Origin: Basidiobolus meristosporus CBS 931.73
Lineage: Eukaryota; Basidiobolomycota; Basidiobolomycetes; Basidiobolales; Basidiobolaceae
NCBI GenBank assembly: GCA_002104905.1
Contig: MCFE01000323.1
Location: 1-64,000 of the forward strand
Reading direction: 5' to 3'
DNA: 64,000 bases
A model generated the notes under the pieces. The model did no database searches. It was not told the DNA's origin and worked only from the letters and a program-made list of their open reading frames with translations. Position numbers and translations under genes: made by a program. Positions 34,626 through 44,800 of this stretch are shown here, one piece after another. Position 1 is the stretch's first letter. Every line of letters starts with the position of its first letter.

Positions 34626-35899
34626 TTGATGCCAATATACAGCTGTATAAGTATCCAAATCCGTTGCTATGGTCCCCATACCAAGCCTCAACTCATCCTT
34701 AGTACAACCCAGACAAAACCCATCCCCAGCTCACAAGCGCGGTCCGGACCGGAAAAGTTGATGTTGGATCCGTTTGAGTTCTTGCCAAATGATTTTAGTA
34801 TGGCCCAAGTGTCTATGATGAGCCTTCATACAGATATTTGGGCACTACTGATTAATCTAGCAGAACTAGATACCTCAGAGAGTTGACAAAGATGGAAGAA
34901 TTTGAGTAGAAAGCTGTGGCATGAGTTCTACATCAAGATGCCAGCCGATGTATGTGAAAGATATATAACAAGACAAGTATTGAAATCAAGAATGAGCTGA
35001 GAGTGAGGGGATTTGACGAGGAAGCCGCGTGGGAACGATTTTGCACGCAATTTGCACAGTACGGGCCGGACGCGTCCGTTTGTGCCTCAACTTTGGGAAC
35101 CAAAGAGATTTTGAATGAGTTTTTGCCTCAAATGACTAATGTACTACGTGATATATTAGTAGAGCTAAGTGGCTTCCAAGAGCAATATACACAGGACTCA
35201 TCCAGGCAACAGCTCCAAAGTATCAGACAGAGGGTAAGTGAATACCTTGAGGAATCAGATGGTGAGCTCCAGGAGGAAGAATACAGACCGCGAGCAACAT
35301 CGTCCAGATTGCGCCAGCACACCTCGCTGGATTCCCTACCATCTCTTGCAACCACAGCGCGCCGGCGCACGTCAGTCCAGACCACGCCAACACCCTTTAC
35401 CAGAACGCCCTGCGTTGAGTCAACGCGCGCGCTTCAGAGCAAAACTACCAGAACTCGCCAAACTGCTCATTTAGACACAAGTCCATTGGAGCGGACCAAG
35501 TCACGTCAACATGCGGCATCACATCAAACTCAGCCAAGGGCCATCTCAACGCGTCAAGGCGCGCCTGCGCGTGCCGTTTTGCCTGACCATCAGCGATTTA
35601 CTTCTGGTGAACTGACTGATGATGACCAACATGAAGTGACTCAACCACCAGAGCCCTTGGCAAGTAAAAGAACGTGTCAGCGCGTGGCACTACAGGCCGG
35701 TTCAGTTGGTTCAGTTGGAGCGATTCAGCGTGGCCAAGCTGCAGCATTGCACTCATCAACTAGGAGGCAGAATACTGACTACAAATACACAAGTAGCCAA
35801 GATGATAGTCAGACAGGAAGTAGTATAGGTGTGCAAAGTGAGTCACTACCAAATGCTTCAGTAGTAATCCCTGTGAGAAAAAAACCCAGGAGAAGATGA
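34626..35899 (+). pseudogene. Harbinger second gene (nested copy), broken
   Basis: The frame encodes FEFLPNDFSMAQVSMMSLHT and then stops at 34884 (TGA, where the outer copy has CAA). A one-base loss near 34955 shifts the frame, and it resumes at 35003 for 298 residues to the stop. The middle (QRWKNLSRKLWHE in the outer copy) resembles the Trp-rich helix of Myb/SANT-type second proteins of Harbinger elements. The C-terminal half is Arg/Ser/Thr-rich and likely disordered, ending in RKKPRRR, which could be a nuclear signal. The 315 bp between this gene and the transposase start hold the shared promoter. Confidence 0.7.
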
Positions 35900-36422
35900 T
35901 GCGATCGCTTTGAATCGCTCACATTTGTAATGATCCCAACAACCCTTTTTTTTTGCAATCCGAATCGAGCCATCGCAAATCAGTGATCATCAAATTTTTG
36001 ATATAAGTAATATCAAGGTCATCTCACATTTGAGACAGAACCCCTATAAATAAACACCCTGCATATATATACGTCATCTGTAATACCAGTGCAGCTATTG
36101 GATCTGTTTCACACCTACACGATCGCTTGCGTGCTAGCTATGACACCTTGCCCAATCACTAGGATCAGGGATTTACTTGCTCAATGGGCAAAATGGGATA
36201 TTTGATGGCAAATCAGGTAGCTTTTTCAGCAGTCAATGAGCCAATTGGGGGCTGCCAGCTTCAGGATACTTTTGGACCAATTAACCACTGAGATACCGTC
36301 CAATTGGAGTGAGGGTAACCAAAATGGTAAGTATCAGTGTAGCTTATAGTGTGATACACATTTATTTCCAGTTACATTAAAGAAACATATCCAAATACCG
36401 GATTTTACCTGCCATTATAGCG

Positions 36423-37454
36423 CTATCCAATTGCGCACGTGATGCAAGCATTACAAGTTGGCGCAATCATCCGTGCCAACCTCATCGTGTCAGATTGTGC
36501 CATAGTGTGCGAGATCGTCCCGCATAGTGCGAAATCGTCCAAGAACAATCCTGCCTTCTGGTAGCTATTATATTGTGCCCGATTGTTTTTTGCAACCGCG
36601 GATCGCGCCGCGCGCCCTGGCACGGTACAATGGAACAAGTCTAGTATCTTAACTATTTTACCTATTCTGCTGCTTTCTCCTATATATGACCTTCCTCTGT
36701 ATTTACCTACCAATATGATGAATCTTTTCAGATATCCTAATGTATGCTCTACCCTCACTCTGAAATGATTAAATATCTCATTGTAGAGCTTCTGCTTCCT
36801 GCTAAGCACACCATTCCTTGGCTTCCTATAAGCTGTAATTTATCCTAATCTCTGACAATCCTCTCCTATATAAGCTAGGTCTGCCATACATTTCTCCCCT
36901 CCACTGAATTCTGGATGATTTGCTACCCAGAGTGCTTTGTCATGCCTACTTCCAGCAAATGGCCCACTAAACCAGATGATGTTACCCTCAATGTCAGACA
37001 GTGCTTGAAACTTCACACAGTGTGCCTTGTACTTGCCAGAATAAAAGTGCCTCTGCCCTCTAGAAGGTCTGTTAATCCTGACTGGGAAGGTATCCAAAAT
37101 ACTCCTTATATAGAACCTGTTGCTGAGCACTCTGGGATACAAAAGTTTATTGGAGCTTCTGAACCTAGTACTCCATGCTTGCTCTAAGTCATTCATACCC
37201 TCTGCAAGGTGGTTCTCTATTGCTGTCAGCTGAGAATGAAAGCTTTGAGGACTTTTGTTGCCATGGATGGTGGGATGAATCCTTGTAGGGCAATAGTTCT
37301 TGTAATAGCAGAGAAGCTTAACAAGGGATCTCCTTGAGTAGTTTGGGGTTGATGGTCCACAGTACTTGGAATAGATCTCCTCCAGTGTGTCAAAAGGAAA
37401 TCCAGTTGTAGTGACGGGATTAATGAGAAAAGACCATTCAGATGAGTGAGTCAT
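36423..37454 (-). pseudogene. Harbinger transposase (outer copy), one in-frame stop
   Basis: Residues match the nested copy through most of the length, including SDIEGNII, ADLAYIGED and RVRVEHTLGYLKRF. A TAA at about 36840 replaces the Cys codon in the GCITAY motif. Bases 36643-36810 belong to the outer copy, but the frame runs on into nested-copy terminal sequence down to 36423, which is not part of this gene. Confidence 0.85.
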
Positions 37455-37806
37455 ATCAAAATTGGGAGGATTGCGCTGAGATTATTTGATTTGGCACAAT
37501 CAGCTTTATTTATCTGATTATCCATGCATTATGATTAAATATCCATCAATTGCCATGTATCCCATCATTATGTTGCAAAAGTCATCCTTATACAATCACT
37601 GGGTATTTTTATTGATGTTTTACTCACAAGTCTATAATCAAATAGGAAATCTGCAATTGATGTGATCTGATCTGTGTCAATGCAATCCAAGATGCATCAT
37701 ACATAATATATGGATAATTTAACAATCACATTAGTTTTCATATATGTTTAATATAAGACCAGGTTGATGCCAATACACCACTGTATAAGTATCCAAATCT
37801 GTCACT

Positions 37807-39052
37807 ATGGTCCCTATACCAAGTCTCAACTCATCTTTAGTTCAACCCAGACAAAATCCATCCCCCAGCTCACAAGCGCAGTCTGGACCAGAAAAGGCAA
37901 TGTTGGATCTGTTTGAGTTCTTGCCAAATGATTTCAGTATGGCCCAAGTGTCTATGATGAGCCTTCATACAGATATTTGGGCACTACTCATTAATCTAGC
38001 TGAACTAGATACCTCAGAGAGTCAACAGAGATGGAAGAACCTGAGTAGAAAGCTGTGGCATGAGCTCTACATTAAGATGCCAGCGGATGTATGTAAGAAG
38101 ATATATAACAAGACAAGTATTGAAATCAAGAATGAGCTGAGAGTGAGGGGATTTGATGAGGAAGCCACACAGGAACAATTTTGCACGCAATTTGCACAGT
38201 ATGGACCAGATGCATCCGTTTGTGCCTCAACTTTGGGAACCAAAGAGACTTTGAATGAGTTTTGCCTCAAATGACTAATGTATTATGTGATATAGTTGTA
38301 GAGCTAAGTGGCTTCCAAGAGCAATGTACATAGAACTCATCCAGGTAACAGTTGCAAAGTATTAGACAGAGGGTAAGTGTATACCTTGAGGAATCAGAAG
38401 GTGAGCTTCAAGTGGAGGAATACAGACCGCAAGCAACATTGTCTAGATTGTGCCAGCATGCCTTGCTGGATTCCTTACCATCCCTTGCAACTTCAGCGCA
38501 CCGGCGCACATCAGTCCAAAATACGCCAACACCCTTCACAAGAGCACCCACATTGACTCAATGCATATTGGGTCAAGGTGCGCACTGCAGAGCAAAACCA
38601 CCATAACCCACAAAACTGCTCAAAAAACTACAAGTCCATTGGAGCAGGCCAAATTGCATCAACAAGCGGCATCACATCAAACTCAGCCAAGGGCCATGCC
38701 AGCGCATCAAGTTGCATCTGCACATGCTATTACACCTGACTATCAACCAGTTACTTCTGGTGAACTGACAGATGATGACCCACTTGAAGTGCCTACACCA
38801 CCAGAGCCTTTGGCAAGTAAACAAACATGTCAGCACGTAACACTGCAGGCCAGCTCAGTTGCATCATCTGGAGCAATTTAGTGAGGCCAAGCTGCAGCAT
38901 TGCACTCATCAACCAGGAGGCAAAATATTGACTATAAATACACAAGTAGCCAAGAGGATAGTCAAGAAGAAAGTAGTTCAAGTATGCAAAGTGAATCACT
39001 ACCAAATGCTTCAGTAGTAATCCCTGTGAGAAAAAAGCCTAGGAGTAGATGA
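37807..39052 (+). pseudogene. Harbinger second gene (outer copy), frameshifted
   Basis: The first 155 residues are open and include the QQRWKNLSRKLWHELYIKMP segment that is broken in the nested copy. A one-base loss near 38262 shifts the frame, further stops follow (for example near 38880), and the end (VRKKPRSR) is still recognisable at about 39050. Neither of the two copies is intact. Confidence 0.7.
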
Positions 39053-40768
39053 TGCAATTGCATTGAATTGCTATTATTTGTAATGATCCAAACAACACAT
39101 TTTTTTTGCAATCCGCATTGAGCCATTGCAAATCAGTGATCACTAGATTTTTGATATAAGTAATATTAAGGTTGTCTCACATTTGAGACAGGACCCCTAT
39201 AAATAAACACCCTGCATATGTATACATCATCTGTGGCATCAGTACAGCCATTTGATCTGATTTGCACCCATATAATTGGTTGCGTGCTTGCTATGACACC
39301 TTGTCCAATCACTAGGATCAGGGAATCACTTGCTTATTGGGCAAAATGGGATATTCAATGGCAAACCAGGTAGCTTGTGTATTGGTCAAAGAGCCAATTG
39401 GGGGCTGAAAGCTTCAAGATTCTTCTGGACCAATTAACCACTGAGATACCATCCAATTGGAGTGATGGTAGCCAAAATGGTAAGTATAAATGTAGATTAT
39501 ATTGTGATTTGCATTTATCTCCATTTACATTAAAGAAACATATCCAAATACCAGACTTTGCCTACTATAATAGTGGTATCCAATTGCTCACATGATGCAA
39601 ACATTACAAGTGGGCGCAATCATTTGTGTTAACCTCATTGTGTCAGACTGTGCCATAGTGTGCAAGATAATCCCACATGGTGCAAAATTGTCCAAGAGCA
39701 ATCCTGCCTACTGATAGCTACAATATTGAGCCTGACTGTTCTTAGAAACTGCAGATTGCACCGTGTGCCCTGGCACGGTACAATAAAACAAGTCTAATGG
39801 CTGTCATGTAAAAGCTCATAGTATTATATGCATTGGAGATACCCCAGCCATCAGCAAGATAGCAGGCTATTCCAGGCACAATGGACGGTATTGCTTTCAA
39901 ATGTGTGAGATCCAGGGGATTTACTCCATAACTCACACACATTATTATTACCCAAACACCAGCACTATGAACATCATCTTTCTGCAGAGAGAATGTACAG
40001 AAGTAAGCATGCAGTTGCAGCAAAGTTGGCAAGCTATAAGCCATTGGCTGGAATATGGAATCAATTGGAAACCGGATATACTTAAGATAGAGGGTATCTG
40101 TTGGAGCAAAAGCTTTCCACTGGGAGCAATGCATTTGCTTTTCAACAATATCCCTATACTGATGACCAAGTTGTACATGGGGCACTTTAAGCTTAATGAG
40201 CCCTTTGAGATACCAGAGAAATTTGAAAAAATTGGCAAGATATTGGAGAGTATCTGCTACCCTAGGTACTTCTCATAGGCTCCAATTAATATTCATACAC
40301 ATATGCAACAATACAAATCCAAAGACTGGATGAACTAGATATGTATATATTCAAGTGGTGTGCATGTAGATCTCTGCTGCTACTGTATCCATTCTCTACT
40401 CCATCTTGCACAACATGTGGAGAATATTGGGCCTTGCTTCACCTTTTGGGAGTTTCCTATGGAGCCAATGTGTGAGGAGATAGGAAGCCAAGTCAAGTTG
40501 TAGGTACTAACATATCCCAATCTCATCAAGAATATTACCCTTAAGTCCATCATGGATGTGATGAGTTGGCACATGGAGGACAGCCAGAAAGAGTTGGAAA
40601 ATACTAAGGACAAATGTGCACATGGAAACACCTATGCCTATGGCATTAAGAAGCTAAGCAGCCCCAATGCGTGGGTATTCAGTCAAGTAATGCAAAGTTT
40701 GGTTGGGTGCAACAAGCAACTAATTTTTATCAGGAAAACTCCACCAAGGTATGCTGGATTTCTTGCGG

Positions 40769-41839
40769 TGTGGTGGTGTATAGGTCCAAGGGAGAGATAC
40801 GTCCAACACTTCTCAAGTGTTTTGTGTGTGGGGTGTTCACTGGGTGCAATAACCTCTGGCAAAAGCTTGCTAGGAATACTTGGGTTCTGTCTCTAATCTA
40901 ATGTGAAGGGGAATAAAGCCACAAGCTTGTCAAGGGAAAACTATTGAGCTACAATCCCCAACTTAGTTGGCGTCTTAACAAAAGTATGTGCTGGGTTCAG
41001 CGTCCTTTGAGATGACAATGTACTAAAGCTTCCAAAGTCAAAACAACTGTAAACTCCACCAGCAGGGACTTGATAAGAATGCAGCTTTGGTCAATAGTTA
41101 CAAAGACAGAAAAGTATCTTTGCCTGTACAAGAACAAACTTGGGAAAGAATCAAATATAATAAAAGATACCTACTCTGAGTATTCCTCACAAGTAGTGCC
41201 TCCAAGGTCAGTTGGCTGTCAGCGCGGTTTCCTGGGAGTGTCCTGTGGTCTAGGGTTGGAAGTTCAGGTAGCAGCAGGTAGCAGTGATCACACTAATCAA
41301 CAAGTCGGTATATTGATAAAAGGGATGATGATTTATTGTTGAGGGATAGCCTCCCTTATATACTTTTCTTACTGGCTAAGTGATTACTAATCATGGTGTT
41401 CCAGAAGGTTCCAGAGATCAATAGAAATCTTAATGACATCAGAATGACCTAAGAATGTTCTAAGTAGGTGCCGGAAGGTTCTAAGAGGCACAGCACATCC
41501 GACCAATCAGGAATCAGTATTCTGAAACCTGTGTAACATGGGGATACCATATATGGTATGGAAGTGGTAGGGATGGTGACACGGGCTGATCATGTGTCAC
41601 GGGTACTGGCGCGGGTACTTGCCTAATATAGAAGTACTTATAGCTAGTAATCTTACATAAAGTGAGGGTTAACTTATGCAATAAGGTAAGCAGGTGTGAT
41701 AGTCAACCGGCTTATGGGATAGTACTGATTGGGTAAGACAAATGGGATAAAACTAAAATAAGTGTAGTAGAGATATAGGGAAGTAGAAAATAAGGGAATG
41801 AGCACATCTGTCAGTGGGTGTCACTGTCACCCCACTACA
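40769..41839 (-). repeat. 3' LTR of the gypsy element
   Basis: In element orientation it starts TGTAGTGGGG and ends CACCACCACA. It is preceded by the polypurine tract at 41840-41853. Confidence 0.95.
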
Positions 41840-41853
41840 TCCACCCCCCTCTC
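41840..41853 (-). promoter_or_regulatory. Polypurine tract of the gypsy element
   Basis: On the element strand it reads GAGAGGGGGGTGGA directly before the 3' LTR. This is the expected plus-strand priming site. Confidence 0.88.
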
Positions 41854-41878
41854 AGCTTTGAACTTGGGTCAAAGCAAA

Positions 41879-44800
41879 CTAATCTTGATGTGCGAAATTC
41901 CTATGCTTGAATAACTTAAGTCGATTTCCAGCAACTGGTGCTCTCAACTGGGTGTTGTCAAGCTCAGATATGTAATAACTTCCATTTCCAATCACTTTGG
42001 AAATGAGGTAGGGGCCAGTCCATTTGTTGTCAAACTTCCGACTCCATTGCTTGTCCAAGGTAGAATCGTAGAGTAATACTGGGTCTCCTAGTGATAGTGG
42101 TTTTGGCCTTGTTGGGTGTGATTTGTCAAAGGGCACCTTGTTCTTTAGTCGTGTATCCTTAAGTTGTTCAGCAGCTCTGCTGATATTCAAGTCATGGTGA
42201 TCAAGTTGCTGTATGCGAGTTGCAAGGAGGTCTTCAGTCTGCATATTGGATCTCCAATTCAATGAGTTCCAAGTGACTGTGTTTAACTCAACTGGTAGTA
42301 TGCAGTCATGTCCATAGAGTAGCTTGAATGGCGATGATCCAGTTGTCCTCTTAGTAGTAATTCTATCTGCCCACAGTGCAAGATGTAATTGCTGTGGCCA
42401 CAGTGTTGTGTTATTCTCACAGGCCTTGACAAGAGAGTTCACCAATGGTCCATGTCCTCTCTCTATCATTCCATTGGCTTGAGGGTGGTAAGCTGTTGTG
42501 AAAGCTATGTGTATCTTGTACTTTGAGCACAACTCCTGGATCATTTGGGATGTCATCTCTCCTCTGTCAGCAACAAACTGTTGGATGCAGCCAAATCTGC
42601 AGATGATGTCTTCAAGTATAAATCTCCATATGGTATGGCTCTTGTTGTTGGGCAAGGCTCGAGCCTCTGCCCATCCACTAAGGTCATCTCTAGCAACAAT
42701 CAGGTACTTTTTTGATCCAGCTGTTGGCATGTGGACAAGGTCAATACCAACCTTTTGCCATAGACAGATTGTGTAAGTAGGATGCAGTGGTTCTTCATAA
42801 CGCTTGGAGGATCTCTTCTGGCAGGCTACACATGACTCAACAAAGTGCTGGACATCATAGTACATGTTTTCCCAGTAGTACCTCTGAGCTGTGGTATTGT
42901 ATGTGGCTTCTCGTCCTCTATGTCCTCCTGGTTCTCCTTGGTGGATACTTGTCATGATGTTCAGTTGCTCTTGAGGGGTGGTGACTACTCTTCTTGGCAT
43001 AAGTCCAGGCTTCACTCGCTTAAAGAGAAGATCATCTTTAAGATAGTAGTGGTGTGCCTTCTTCCTGAGTTTTCTAAACTCCTGAATATCCATCCAACTA
43101 GGTTTCTTAAGTGTCCTTAGATATTCCTTGATCAGACTCCAGGTAGTTCTCTCTTGGTCTTTGATGGCAATCTGTCGGATCTCTGCATCGATAATATCGT
43201 CAAAGTGAGGGTCCAAGTCTTCAAATAATTGTGGTCCCTTCCTGGAGAGTGCATCAGCCACAACATTTGTCTTGCCAGGGATATGTTTGACCTCAAAGTC
43301 AAACATTTTCAGCCATGCCATCCATCGGTTTGTGGCATCATCAGGTAGGTCAGGCTTGTTGATCATTCCTATAAGTGGCTTGGCATCTGTCTCCAGGATA
43401 AAATGTGTCATGTAGAGTTGTGACTTCAGTTTCCTCAGCATCTTCACAACTCCTAGTAGTTCTCTCTTAATCTGTGAGTATCTTTGTTCTCTAGGAGAGA
43501 ATAGGCAGCTCTCATATCTGCAGGCATAGCGGTTGCCATCTTCATCATCTTGTCCAAGTAGTGCTCCAGCTCCTATGGGGCTTGCATCCACTGTCAAAAT
43601 AGGTGGGCATTCAGTGTTTTGATAGTCAAGAGGTCTTAGAACTGGTGGAGATACTAAGGCCTCTTTCAGTAATTGCATGGCTTCTTCTTGCTCTTCTCCC
43701 CAGATAAATGGGGTATTCTTTCTCTGTAGTCGGTAGATTGGTTCTGCTATCTCAGAAAATCTTGGGATCCAGATCCTAAAGAACCCACAAGCTGCCACAA
43801 AGCCACGAGCTTGTGTTAGATTTGTGGGGGTAGGCCAGTTGCATATCTTTTGTGTCTTGGAGTCTCCAGGTGAGCGACCAAAGGTGTTGCATTTTTGTCC
43901 AACAATGGATATCTCTGATACACCAAAGCTGCTTTTCTCACCACTGATGGTGAGTCCAGCTTCTTCAATGGCTCCTAGTATGGCATCATTGTCTGCAATA
44001 TGGTCATAGACAAACTTTCTTACTCCAGGCATAACTTCAGTGGTGTCCCGGAATTTTGATCCTTTGATGCCTATGTCATCCACAAAGACAGCAAGTTTCT
44101 CAGGTATAAACTGGTATAGCACATTCACCATGCATCTCTGGAACTGAGCCACGGAGTTTGTAGCCCCTTGGCTGAGTCTTGTCATCCTTAATAGTCCAAA
44201 TGGTGTCTGTAGTGCAAACATATCTCTTGATGTCTCATCAAGGGGAATCTGGTCATATCCTGAGTAGAGATCGTATGTTGAGTAGATGGAGTGGCCACTA
44301 AAGCTTTCTGCAAAGTCATCAATAGATGGAGGTATAGCAGCATCTCTGATAGTGACAGCATTTGCAGGTTGCATGTCTTGAATGAATCGGAGCTTTCCAT
44401 TCTTCTTTTTGGTTACAAACCATCTGTTAGCATAGGGCCCATGGCAAGGTTCTAGGATACCAGCTTCTATCTTCTTCTTAAGTAGGTCATGCACATCAGC
44501 TTGGAGTCCTCTGGGCAGTGGGTAAGGCTTAAATGACCAGGGTGTGTGGGGCACTGTATGAATCTTGATGGGTTTTTCAACCGATGTCTTTAAGAGTCCC
44601 ATCTCCTTGTCATTATATGAGAAGACCTTATCATGCCTTTTCAAGGTCTCCTTAAATAATAGTATCTCCTCTGGTGTAAGGTTTCCATCACCAATGATAA
44701 GTTGCTTAAGTCTCTCAGGTGTAAGTCGTGTATCATCTGGTGTTTCTTCTGGTGGTCTAATGTAATCAGCAGGTCGGGATCCATCAGTCAAAGGTGTAAG

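Larger units (their letters stand above)
33242..36642 (-). mobile_element. Nested younger PIF/Harbinger element (3401 bp)
   Basis: The ends are AGACTTGTTCCATTG and CAATGGAACAAGTCT, a perfect 15 bp inverted repeat, flanked by AGT (33239-33241 and 36643-36645). The interrupted sequence is its own relative: the outer copy reads ATTAATAAGT before and ATCTTAACTA after, and the nested copy has the unbroken ATAAGTATCTTAAC at about 33495. It carries an intact transposase frame and a damaged second gene, transcribed divergently. Confidence 0.95.
32994..39795 (-). mobile_element. Outer PIF/Harbinger element, carrying a nested copy
   Basis: The ends are AGACTTGATCCGTTG and ATAAAACAAGTCT, flanked by AAT at 32991-32993 and 39796-39798. 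The uninterrupted site is at about 59940 (ATAAATGGCC). Removing the nested copy and its AGT duplication leaves about 3.4 kb, the same length as the nested element. It holds a minus-strand transposase gene and a plus-strand second gene. Most CpG sites present in the nested copy are TG or CA here. Confidence 0.93.
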
